Shown piece after piece: positions 22,885 through 35,900 of a DNA stretch of 64,000 nucleotides. Source of the stretch: Mesaphorura yosii. Its lineage: Eukaryota; Arthropoda; Collembola; Poduromorpha; Tullbergiidae. Positions within the stretch are counted from its first letter, which is position 1, and the number at the start of each line of letters is the position of its first letter. The notes under the pieces were generated by a model. It was not told the origin of the DNA, made no database searches, and saw only the letters and a program-made list of their open reading frames with translations. Position numbers and translations under genes: made by a program. The DNA is taken from contig WIXG01000010.1 of assembly GCA_009869945.1 (NCBI GenBank), positions 310,001-374,000 of the forward strand, in the 5' to 3' direction.

Positions 22885-25235
22885 ATGCAAGCTATCCGTG
22901 GAACGGGCTTGACTCCAATTACAAAGAGAAGCGGGGAGGGAAGAAGGCCTAAGCGTGGTGTTGAAGATGCGGCGACTCTTTCACAATTGTATCCTTTTAA
23001 TTGCTCATTTTATGAAGATCCTCCAATGGACTCCATTTCACTGCAAAGTTTCGAGGAGTACGCTGTTGCAAGACTGACTTGTAAGTTTATGAGGTCACGT
23101 GAACTGATGTACTTTGATTTGAGGCGTCTGCTTCACCTCGGTTACTTATTCGGTTCTGATTTAATTGCACAGTCCTGCGTATCATTGAACGCCATAATAT
23201 GACCTCCAATATAAAATACTCATTCGATTGGGAAAGTGCAATCAAAAGCGATGTCAAGAAATCTAAAAATGTTTTGGTTAGCACAAGATTTGGACATTTG
23301 GTGAGTTTGGCAGAATAGAATCCATGACGTGGCATTTGACGACACGGTTGTATTGCGTTAGTGCGTGTGTCATTAATTGCATATTGCTCTTTACCTTTAA
23401 CCATTACCTTTCTGTAGCTTGAACCGAATCGAGGTCCAAATGATCAGGAGTTAAGGCAAATTTCGTATGAGGAGCAGCTCGAAGCAAGAAAGATTGATAA
23501 CATTTCGCATTTTTTGCTAAGACTGGCATTTTGTCGGTAAGCATATTTAGTGAGTTTAGTCTGTGAACTTCCTGTAATCCTTCTAATCTTTGATTTGTAG
23601 TACTGAGGATCTTCGAAAATGGATGACAAGCTTGGAGGTTGACTTCTTCCGATTTAAGTTTCGAATAGAGCGTCGCGATCAGATGCAGGAGTTTATGAGA
23701 TATCACGATTTAAACTACAATACGGTAAAAAGCTCTTACAAAACCAAAGATGGAGTTTAAGATATAATTTAGGTTGACCTTTGGAACCGCAGGTCGACAT
23801 CACCGGAAACGAAAAGCTGAGGCAGAATTTACTGGCAACATACTTCACTGTTGACGCATTAAATATTGATTTTTACGAAGTACCATTCACACAAGTATTG
23901 GACTTGGTTAAGAATAGAAAGGTCTATCTGAAGAATGGAAACGCTATTATTCCGTACTTTGAATTGGACACCATTTTGGCCACTCGTTTCCGAAGCAAAC
24001 TGTCTCAGCTTCTGGCAGTAAGCATAGTTCACAGTTGGACAATCCCACCTTCCCACGTTAATCAATATTATTAACATCGTTTCATTTCTGCAGATGACTT
24101 CTAGAGCAATGCCGATTGTTGAAGAAGACGAAAGATTAGTTCGTTTACTAACAGATTTTGACAAAAGGTATACTGGCACGGCGTACGTCGTGAAAGGCTC
24201 TCAAGGAAGCGGCGTATCAGCAGCCATGCTTGATGATGTATGGACAATACTCTTTTAAGCAATGGTGAACTCGACTTATACCCTGAACTTGCAATTTTAA
24301 TAATAATAGCTGTCGAAGAAGTCATTCCCTCTCTGTATGAAGAATCTGTACGATGTGGTTGTTCAAGAACATCATTTGAAGCATTGGGGACGTCTTCAGC
24401 TAGGATTATTCTTTAAAGCTATTAATCTCTCCATGGACGAAGCAACGAAATTCTGGAGGCTAAATTTCACAAAAAAGGCCGGAATGGACGGGGGCAGGGT
24501 AATCTCTCTGCCTATAACTTTTGAGCCTTGATGGGCGATGAATCTCAATTTCATTAGCTTCTATCTTCCAGTTTGACAAACAGTACTTGTACAATATCAG
24601 ACACATGTACGGGCAAGAAGGAAAGCGAGCAGATTACACACCTTACAGTTGCATGAAGATCATCATGTCCAGTGTTGGGCCAGGTGATCATCACGGGTGT
24701 CCCTTCCGGCATTCTGACGCAACCCCACTGAGAGCCAAATTGCACGACGCCATGATTCCAGCTTCGGGTAGGTGCAATGCCGAGCAGTAATTTCGTGCTG
24801 CATTTCAGGATTTCTGTTGTCATTTCGCAGGGGTTAAAGAGATTTTAGACTTGGTGGAACAGAAGCATTATCAAATAGCATGTCAAAAGTATTTTGAGCT
24901 CACGCATGGCAAAGCGACCATAGACGGAGGTGTAAATCACCCTAACCAATATTTCGAAGAATCACAAGCAGTACTTCGCGGCAGCGCTAAGCCAGCGTCT
25001 CAAAATAGTAAGTTGCATATAGAAATGTGCAGGTCTCGGAAGGAGTCAAGGACTAACAATGCTTTCCCTTGCAGAGAAATTGCCGACCACCACGGTAAAG
25101 CAATACCCCAAACGCGAGATTAAGAAGGAGCCGGACTCAAATGAAATTGTGACTGACATGGACATCTCCAACATGCTGTCGGATGATGATGAATTTCTCT
25201 CGCAAGAGCTTGAGTCTCAAATGTCTGTGGAGTAA
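22885..25235 (+). CDS. PRIM2: DNA primase large subunit
   Basis: Subunit of the polymerase alpha-primase complex that helps PRIM1 start and size RNA primers. Exons: 22885-23080, 23173-23300, 23418-23536, 23601-23724, 23793-24017, 24094-24237, 24310-24498, 24572-24767, 24831-25007, 25075-25235; 552 residues (human 509). The N-terminal helical domain carries [17 protein letters not shown] and [19 protein letters not shown]. The C-terminal iron-sulfur domain carries [20 protein letters not shown] and [12 protein letters not shown]. The four 4Fe-4S cysteines are all present, at about residues 321, 402, 418 and 458. The tail is acidic with a Lys-rich patch, as in orthologues. The start is the first ATG after a short non-coding leader. 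Confidence 0.97.
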
Positions 25236-25339
25236 CATCGTTTTCCGCCTTGTTCAATAGTGCTCGGTTTTGTGTTAATTGTAATTTAAAGTTTAAGTTC
25301 AGGTCTTTGAATTTGATGTCAACCTGGGTTTGATATGTG

Positions 25340-25345
25340 AATAAA
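25340..25345 (+). terminator. poly(A) signal of PRIM2
   Basis: AATAAA 105 nt after the PRIM2 stop. Confidence 0.6.
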
Positions 25346-25348
25346 ATA

Positions 25349-26151
25349 GAGTTCCTGGGAATGGAACGACGAAATTGAACATTTTGGGGTGTCCAATGAT
25401 GAAGACAGTGACAGCATTGATGCAGGTGCCCGAAACGGTGCTCTTTCAGTCTCACCACCACACGCTTCACTAAACGACAACGAAGAATTCAGCGGCGACA
25501 AATCGCAACGTCAACAGCTCGATCATCTTTCTTCTTTTCTTCCAGCTATGAACAAATCTCCGTCAAGAATCTCAAATATTCGCCAATCTTAACCTTAGCG
25601 AAGCCAACCAAGCCGGGATTCAGTCCAACGCTGAGCAGATCGAAGCAGACGCGAGAGATTTACGTCATTTCTCGGCTTGGTTGGGCGACCCTGCTGAAGC
25701 GCAGGAGTTTGCCGAGGAGTTGAACGGCACGAATGACGCAGCCAGGGAAGGGCGAATCGGCGAGATCCTGCAGGAAATGAGGGCACTTATTAGTGATAAT
25801 GATGATTTAAAAAAAACGGGATGGACGATGGAAGAAAGGCAAGTGGAGCTCGTGCCAGACATTCGTCACGAGAACAGCAGGACGTGGAATAGAAATACTA
25901 GCAAGCTGAACTCCACCTGGACCTTTACCTTGAGCATCGAGCATCACATGATTAACCGATTCAAGGAAATGTTTCAGGAGATTCACGATGATGATGAGTC
26001 AGGATTCATCAGATTTGGGGATTAGGAGAATGCAGACAGTGCTGAGGAATCACAGAAAACTGGCGATCAAGGGGAAGACAAGAACCCAGAAAAGGAACGC
26101 CTGCAGTGTCAGAATGAATTTCCAATTTGTGAATATGTCACTACATACTAA
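25349..26151 (+). pseudogene. unassigned coding-like region with frame break and internal stop
   Basis: I do not recognise this protein. One open frame (to the stop at 25590-25592) encodes a Ser/Asp/Glu-rich segment with no ATG start. A second frame, open from 25552, encodes a Glu/Asp/Asn-rich, predicted helical segment (SAWLGDPAEAQEFAEELNG; IGEILQEMRALISDNDDL; MINRFKEMFQEIHDDDESG) to a TAG at 26023-26025. The same frame then continues acidic (ENADSAEESQKTGDQGEDKN) to a TAA at 26149. The two frames overlap by 41 nt. A canonical-looking donor (near 25428) and acceptor (25545) exist, but splicing them does not restore the second frame. It is either a decayed gene or exons of an unrecognised gene whose remaining exons I cannot place. 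Confidence 0.35.
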
Positions 26152-26321
26152 ACTCCCAACGATGAATTTGACATTAGAATCAGTAAACGACATGAATACT
26201 GTTTGCTCTTTTTACTTTATTATCGCTCACAAGGAGTACATATCAGTGAATGATTGATTGGACAGTGTCACTACTAAGTACACTACTAAGTAGCAATAGC
26301 AGACGGATCAAAAGTAGGTGT

Positions 26322-27024
26322 TTAGTAGTGTGCAGATCGGAGCAGAGTTGGCTCGTGGTGGAAGCTAGAGACGCGAAGAGCTGGTGCACCGTAGGCGGTG
26401 GAGTGGAGGCTGCGGGCGATCTCAGCTGGGATTGGTGGTGGGACTGGAAGATGGGCTCCTTCGGCACGGAATCCATTCTCATCTGCTACCCATGAAGTGG
26501 AAATGGGAATGCCTTCCGGTGAGATGTACGAATAGCTGCCAGACTTTACGTTTACAGGCCCTTCGGAGTAGGGACCACCAAGATCTCTCAATGTGCCGGT
26601 TTCAGAAGAGCGGATTCCGTTTCCGGTCTCAACACTAAAAGAAAGAGTGCGTATTTTAGTTGAGACTGGTAGACGGAGTCAGAGCGAGTGGACTTACTCG
26701 AGGTTGTAGGTACCGTAGTTGTCATCGTTGAGAAGCTGGCGCAGGATTGGGACTTGCTCGAAGGTGCGGACTGATCCGTATGAGTCAAGCTTCAGAGCTG
26801 GCTCAGCGTAGGAGGCGGTGCGGACGATGGCTGGTTCAGCGTAGGCAGCAGTGCGGACGACCGCTGGTGCAGAGTATCCGTAGTTCGGGGCGGCGAAGGC
26901 GCCGGCGAAAAGAGCGAAAACGATCAACTACGAATGAAAAAATCAACCATTAGACTATTTGCTCGTGTCACCAGTTTATCAGGGTAGATAAATCAAGCAA
27001 TTAGCAGAGACTTACGAATTGCAT
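26322..27024 (-). CDS. RR-1 cuticular protein
   Basis: Secreted structural protein of the exoskeleton that binds chitin. Exons on minus: 27024-27016 (only Met-Gln-Phe), 26927-26698, 26634-26322; 183 residues. The split signal peptide MQF-LIVFALFAGAFAA is typical of cuticle genes, where the first coding exon often holds only a few residues. Mature part: an Ala/Tyr/Pro-rich repeat region (VVRTAAYAEPA, IVRTASYAEPA). A Rebers-Riddiford RR-1 chitin-binding domain follows: ETGNGIRSSETG, then GSYSYISPEGIPISTSWVAD, ENGFRAEGAHLPVPPPIP. Expected to be expressed in soft-cuticle epidermis around moults. A TATA box sits upstream. Confidence 0.94.
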
Positions 27025-27144
27025 GTTGAAGATTTAGTTAGTTGTTCGTGACGACGTATTGATTAGAAGGTAACTTTGTAGCTTCTGGTGCTCGAGTTGT
27101 TCTCAGGAGAAGATGAGACTGTTTGATGATCTCTATCGCCAGCG

Positions 27145-27152
27145 TATTTATA
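27145..27152 (-). promoter_or_regulatory. TATA box of the cuticular gene
   Basis: TATAAATA on the minus strand (TATTTATA on plus), about 120 nt upstream of the start codon. It allows a short leader, consistent with strongly regulated cuticle genes. Confidence 0.65.
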
Positions 27153-27955
27153 CTCCTCGGCCACGCGTGGGTCATGATCGGATGAATGCGGTGCCCTTCA
27201 GTAGGGTAGTCTACTGAGTTGTAAGTTGCTTTGGTTCTTGAGACGAATCAAAATCTGCTTCTGGTCACTCAGCTTCCAAATCGGTATAATCAAAACAAGA
27301 CAGCCGCAGCACAGTCGTCCAGTTCGAAGCTAGAAGGTCGTCTCATTGTTCGAGGAAAGAAGGAAATGCAGATTGGACTGGACAGGACACTACTGGAGAG
27401 AGGTTGAATCGAAAGGGAAACCGGGCGACCGACTGACCTTTAAAGAGTTTGAGGTACTTGGTCGAGGTGCGATAATGCATTCTCTTGCATATGCATCGCA
27501 CTGTGCTTTCGTCAGTGACCATTTGCATGCTGCTGCTGAACGATGACAATGAAACCTTCAATTTTCAATGACGAGCCTATTTTTACTTTGTTGTTATCGT
27601 ATGCACACCGTAACCGGTTCGTTGACGCTAAAAATAGAAGTTGAGCTTTCCTGGCCTTAAAGCCAAACGTCTTGATTCGATTTTACTTTATTGTGATTCC
27701 TTCAAGATTAAACGAGCAAAAACACTAAAGCAGGATAAGACGTACAATTGTGATAACAAATAACAAAAGTCAATAGTGTAACTACAAAAAGCACCGGAGC
27801 CGGTGGCCCCCAGCACCATTCGCCAAGATTTGATTAGTAACTACGAAAATGGTGAATTACAATGTCAACAGATAATTGCATAATTCATGGTTGATTAATT
27901 TGTTCGTCTGAGGTTCTAATGACAGATTTAGATTCGTTCTCCTGCTAGTCCTACT
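27153..27955. other. intergenic region upstream of the cuticular gene and downstream of EED
   Basis: No coding exon seen. A minus-strand AATAAA (TTTATT at 27687-27692) lies about 265 nt past the EED stop and is the likely EED 3'-end signal. Confidence 0.4.
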
Positions 27956-29876
27956 CTATTCTTTATCACCACTTCCAGCACCATCGTCGTGGCTTTGAGT
28001 AATGTCCCAGCGCCAAATGCTTGCATCATCACACACGCACACCAGCACGCGCCCATCGCGTGATAAGGCAGTTTGGCGAATGGCTGCCGTACATTTCGGG
28101 TTGGTCAAGACGGTACTTGGCCGTGAGCTCGGCGGCGACGTTGTCAAATCATAAATGTACGTTTTTCCGTGCTGATTGCCCAGTGCCAGCACCTTTCTCC
28201 AGTAGTCCATCCCGAACCGAATGAACCAAATCCCGCAGTCTCGGATCTCGAACTTGTGAATGCGCCACGTGTCATTTGTGCTCATGCGCACGTCGTCCCA
28301 GGTACTGCCCGGTTTGCCAGCCTTCCAACAAATGATGCCATTTTCGCATGACTTGGACAGAATGAAATCACCAAGCCATTTTGTACAGTCGACGTAATTT
28401 CGGTGTACATCACGCGTCGAAAAGTCTGGGAAATTCTGTTTTGTTGTTGGGAATGGACTGCAAGTCACGAAAAAAACTTAAATACAGTATACTTCTACTA
28501 GTTTAATGGACTGCGTGATGAACTGTTTGATACGACTTACTTTTTTGAAGTGTATGTATATGATGCCTCAATCGCCCTTTCGACTTCTGGCTTGTTCAGT
28601 TTCCAAACTTTAAGTGAGTGATCCATCCCGCATGACACAATCCGTGAACCGGTGAGATCAATATCTGCTGCAAGTACTTCGTCTCTATGACCATCGATGC
28701 CACCGAAGATGGCAACCAAGTAGTCGGTTTTGATGTTATACATTCGGAGTGAGTGATCTTTGGAGGCAGACAGTAGTAAATTCGGGTCCTTGGGGTGGAA
28801 AGTCAAATCGTTGATGGAGTGTCCGTGTCCTAAATAGTGCTTAACACATGAAGCATGATGTGTGGAAATAATCCGTATGATTCCCCTTGCTCCAGCTGCG
28901 GCCAACAATGGCTTCCCAGTTTCGTCTTCGGTCCAGGCACAGCAGTAGAATATTTCTTCGCACTAATTTATCAAAAGTACTTTAGTGTCCTTTCTGATGC
29001 CCCAGAACTCTAGAAGCTTGACCAATTCCCTTACTTACATCGGGGTCAGCAAACACACAGGCTAGTTTCATTTTTCCATCGGACAAACATTCGTAAACAG
29101 AGATTCTGTTACTGCCAACCGTGGCCAGTATTAAGGGATCCGCCTCACTTCGCTGATGGCGAAATTGACAACCAAAGATCGGCTGGCCATGATCTTCTCT
29201 AGCGGAACACCTGCACCAATAAAATGCAACGAAATGTAGTTTGCAATACGTCCCCAGGACAGGAGCATGCACGTCTGGGCCTGGGCCACATAAAAATCAA
29301 GAAAGGCTTACATGAATCTGTAGTCGTGTTTCTTTGGTTTTGACAATTGTGTCTGTTTTCTGATTATCCTTTTCTCACTGGATGATCCCGATGATGTTGA
29401 ATTTGTCGTAACCTTATTCCTGTTCTTAGCCTTAACGATGGACTTCTTAATTTTGAAACCTGGTTTGGATTTGACATCAACATCAGACATTGCCGGACTA
29501 TTGGATCTGCTGGAGCAAGATCCACTTCCTGTTGAAGCAACATCCGAACCTGAACCGTCTCCCTAATGCAAATAAGCAAACGTTATAGAAATCATACTCG
29601 ACCATCATACAAATCAACACACAACACCTGCTCCAAACCCTCAGTTGTGGTCAATGTTGTCACTCCTCCTTCAAGAGTGGTTGCTTTTGGTTGCTGACCT
29701 GGTGGGACCGCAAAGATCGGGCTCGATTCACTCGAACCCGTTCCGATGTTTGTTGTACTATACGTTTGTGGAACACCATGATCGTCGTTGCTTCCTTTAT
29801 CCTGCTCTTGCTGTTTTAGCACTTGTGTTACTGGCTTTTCTTTGTTGCATTTGATAGCAGCAGATGTTGAACTCAT
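27956..29876 (-). CDS. EED: Polycomb protein EED (ESC orthologue)
   Basis: WD40 core subunit of Polycomb repressive complex 2; binds H3K27me3 and stimulates EZH methylation. Exons on minus: 29876-29628, 29562-29312, 29210-29039, 28962-28541, 28457-27956; 531 residues (human 441). The N-terminal 165 residues are a poorly conserved Ser/Thr/Lys-rich extension. The seven-blade propeller then follows: [111 protein letters not shown]. The human aromatic-cage Phe97, Tyr148 and Trp364 equivalents are kept; Tyr365 is Phe here (GIWFIRF). The C-terminus has a short acidic extension. Confidence 0.96.
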
Positions 29877-30799
29877 TGAATGGGTGCTGACTTGATTTGA
29901 ATTCTAACTTGCCTGCAAGTTTCAAATTAGTCTAGCGATAGGAATATGTTAATTAACGTCAATTTCAGATCCATTGCCCCTTATCTACAAGTCTGAACTA
30001 ATCCAAGTATTCAAGATTGAAAATCAGGACAGAGGACAAATGAAAAGATTGGTGCAAACACCGTCACAGTCTCCACACGTCCGTACTCCTATACAGTAAG
30101 AAATAAAATAGTGCACGACGTGGGGTTTGATTCCTTGCCGCTGTCATCAATATTTACATCCTCAATTCTTATGCGTTCGTCCATTGAAACGTTCCGTTCT
30201 TTGTTGTGCTGCGTCTTGTGTTAAATAAAAGCTTGGTGATTGGCCCCTTCAGTAAATCGACATTTTCGACAACGCGTCGAAACGTTGCATGGCCATTCAT
30301 GGGTTCCTTCAGAAGGGTATCTATTGCCGTTAGCTTTTTACACGTCGGCATCCGGAACATGAAGCGACAAAGGAATCATACCTATACTTTTCATTCTTTT
30401 TATTAAAGCTCGGATTTACTTATGAATATTCTATACACTTATAGCGACGCTCAAAGATGATAACAATAAGATGTGCTATTAATGACGAACTCATAGTACG
30501 AGTTTGAATCTAACTATCGGATCTCTTAAAGTTAATGTATTGTGTCATGAAATAAAGTAATGCAATAGAGTACAAGGCCTCTAATACCAGAACAAATCTT
30601 ATGTATATGTCAACATAATTGCAATTATTATACTTTCACTATTGCGTAGGGACTATCTTAATTACAAAGAACTTAATAAAATTATTCTTCGAGTGCTCCT
30701 CAATTCAAACGAACCATTTTAATTCCTACTGAGGAGAGCGTAAGAAAATAACGGGGCAGGATCCAAAGGACGGATTAATGATTATGATTACCTTTTTAC
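29877..30799. other. EED-TDH intergenic region
   Basis: AT-rich spacer holding the EED promoter and the TDH 3' UTR (both genes on minus). No coding exon recognised. Confidence 0.4.
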
Positions 30800-32664
<1,865 letters not shown>

Positions 32665-32910
32665 GATTACTAACTTGACTGAACTCTGTAGTCTGTATGA
32701 ATACTGCTTGGAATACGGTACGCTTAAGCCAAGTCGGGGAAACAATAAATTAAAACTTCGATGCCGTCGTCTCGGAAGTTTGCAAGGAACTGGAACGGGC
32801 GCGTTAGCGTGTCGTGGACGATAATGGAATTGTCTCAACAGAACAGAAGAGAATTGATCGTACGAGCAGGCTTGTCTTAATGTTTTATCAAGAATTGCGA
32901 ATATTCGCAT

Positions 32911-35900
32911 GTAGTAAATGATTGATATGCGCTGGTTACGGCGTACGGTCGTATTTGCCTTGTGAAATGTTCGGAAACGTGATTGTTAAACCTGCTCGAC
33001 TTTTCTTACTGCATGGCCATTGCATACGGTCAAATTGTGAGGTAGTTTATACGTGAGATGTGGAAGAAGCCTCCACGTGGAATCGGGGTACCGCGAGACA
33101 CGCCAAATGAGTCGAATCGAACTCCTGTTGAGCCATTCTTCTATCCTTCGACGTTTGACGGCATTTGCGTCAGTAATTCATCTCATTACTTCGCTCATGT
33201 GCCACATAAGACAATCATTATGCATAATTTCACTACTGCGAATATGAACTTCAGAGTAAAGTGATATATCATTAATACTGAATGACAATTGGATAGTACG
33301 GCGTATTTCTAACTGCGTACTTTCCGCTTGTGCATTTTTTCGCGTTTCGCCTGGCCTGGCGAAATTTGGCACGAAAACAAAACAAAAGTCATGAGTTGCC
33401 TATGAATTAAACACACCTTCGTGTCTTCCCCAATTTTGGACCAATCACAGTCAGCTCGTGATGTGAGCGAGCGCCGTACGAATAATTAAACAAGGTTGAA
33501 GAACTACGCTCTCGATTGGCGATTGACGCACTACAAATTATTCAACCACTAATTTGCATTTTCAATACGATTGTTAACTTTGTGAATTTTTGGCAAGGCC
33601 AAGAATTTGGCGACCAAACTTGTGAAATTGACCGAGCGCAGCTGAAGTTGTGGTCGAGTTCAACCGGTCCAATTGTGTTACATTTTGATGCAATGTGACA
33701 TTCTTTTACATAACCTAATTAGTCGCATTTGCAATGAAATCAAGTGAAGTTCTTGTTTTGCGGGAGGTAATCAAGATTTGATAATTGGTAGTGGCAGAAA
33801 TTCGCGAATTCCACAAAAACCGCAGTGGAGGAATTCTCGTTAGGATGATTAACCTGGAGATTTTGAGCTTTAACCTGAGGAAGCTATAAATACCTGTCCA
33901 TTCCAGTTTTAACCTTGTCACCTACTTAATTCGTAATCACCTGGCGCTCGAATGAAGAGTGTCATGGCCAACTAGGCTATAAAATCATTGCAATTCAGTA
34001 GACACTGAAGTCCATTCTGTAAAACGCGGCAGGTGAACCGAAAGGCATACATAAAAGTCAAACTTGTGGCGAGCATTGAGTCGCGTAGCAAATGAAAAAA
34101 GAACGAAAACCTTGGAATGTCATTCAGACCGCCAACTTTTTCATCGTCCTGAGTTTGCGAGCTCTGGCTTGCGTGCAGTTTTTGTCTACAATCCAGAAGA
34201 AGTGGCAGTGACGAGTTTTCGCAAACGAGATTTTGCAAGACCTGCAATTTTCTCATTGATGTCGTAGGATTTAAGAATACCAACCAATCAAGCGTTGCGG
34301 TATGATGGTGTGTGTCTTACTTGGCACGCCTCCCGTGCTTATAATGACCATGACCATGCATCATATCCTGTGACTTGCATTGTGCGCAGTGCATCGGTAG
34401 TCGTTAAGTAACAATGACTTTTATGGCCTTCTCTGCATTTCTTTGCGGGCATTTCATCTTCGACATTGCGAAACCCGACGTTTTAGTCGATGTGAATTTA
34501 ACGAAACTGCGACGCAGAATTCGTTGCTGAGTAATTCAGGCTCAATTTTTGCTGCGGACGGAAGTATTCTAGCCTGGTCATGTCTTTGTCTGATTTGCGC
34601 CTGTAAATGCAGTTTACCCATCGTCAGCCTTTAATTAATGTTTTGCTGTTTTCCAACACAACTTGTTTGCTTCGAGTCGGCAAATCCGCCAATTCACAAA
34701 TTATGTTTGCTCAGCAAATAGATTGTCAGTCTATTTACTTGTTTTTCAGTTGTGTACTGTCGGTAGTCGCACGGGTTTCCGCTCCTTGTGTAGTTGGTTT
34801 AGTTGCATTTGCACTGATTCGATTCGATTGATGCCATTTCAACCGCATATGAAGACGAATGAAGGTCACGGTCATACATTCGAGCTATGAACTGTGAAGT
34901 TGGACTTGGACTATCCAGTATTCATCACGTGCGGCAATCAGAAAATGCAGAAAACCAGTTTTTGGCGTTTCATGAGCTTCACCTTGAATATACGAGTACA
35001 AAATTGTCAGAGGCTTGTGGCAAACGTGATGCGTGAAGCAGTAGTCTGGATTTCCTAATAAGGGAATAATTTAGTAGCGGGGTGAGCGAGTTGTGAGTTT
35101 CTCAACCAAGCCGTCAGTAAGATTCTAGTTTTCGCCGGATTTCGCAAGGACGACTGTATGACAAGTCCGTTGTCTTGTCCAGTGGATCACAAATGTCGGT
35201 CTCGAATCCGCTGTTTGCAGGCCTAGTTCATACTTATCATAAGTCGATCAAATGTTGATAGAAGAAAAGAACTGACAGAATATTTCTTATTGTCTGATGG
35301 AAAAAATCTGGTGCAGTTGAACCAAACCCAAGAGTTGAGAAAGCCCGGACAAAGATCAATCTGACTTTATTTATTTCGCCGTCGCGTCGCGTGCAATAAA
35401 ATGCTCTTAACCTGAACGAGCTTTGCCTGCTTCATGCTAATTAATACAGTTACCTTAGATGTCAGATTATTAGAATTATAAGGAGTAAGGAGGCTCAGCC
35501 TTGTGCGTCTTTGACTCTGTTCTCCTGCATGAAATATTTGTTTGATTAGAATCTGTCTCACAGACTCGCAAATTGACGTTTCATTCATTGTTAATTCTCA
35601 AGCGCAGGCACGCGGAGATTTAAGCATTATAAAATTACGAGGCGCAAAATTTCGGTGATGAGATCGTAGATTAGCGGAAAGAAAAGTAGAAAAGTTGGGC
35701 TTCGTGTAAAGGATGTTCATTGAACAAATTACATGATGAATTGCTTGCTTTGCATTGGCAAGAACAAGAACGCGCTAAAGCCAAAGCCAACTCTCATTGT
35801 CACTGCGCACTTCGACGTAAGTTTAAAGTTTCTCGAAAACCGAGGCGCACGGGTGCACCGGCGATACTTGAACTACATACACAAAGTTGTCATTGTCAGT

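Noticed and set aside
25595-25862. Minus-strand Arg/Ser-rich frames opposite the unknown coding-like region
   Set aside because: Compositional shadows of the acidic plus-strand frame.
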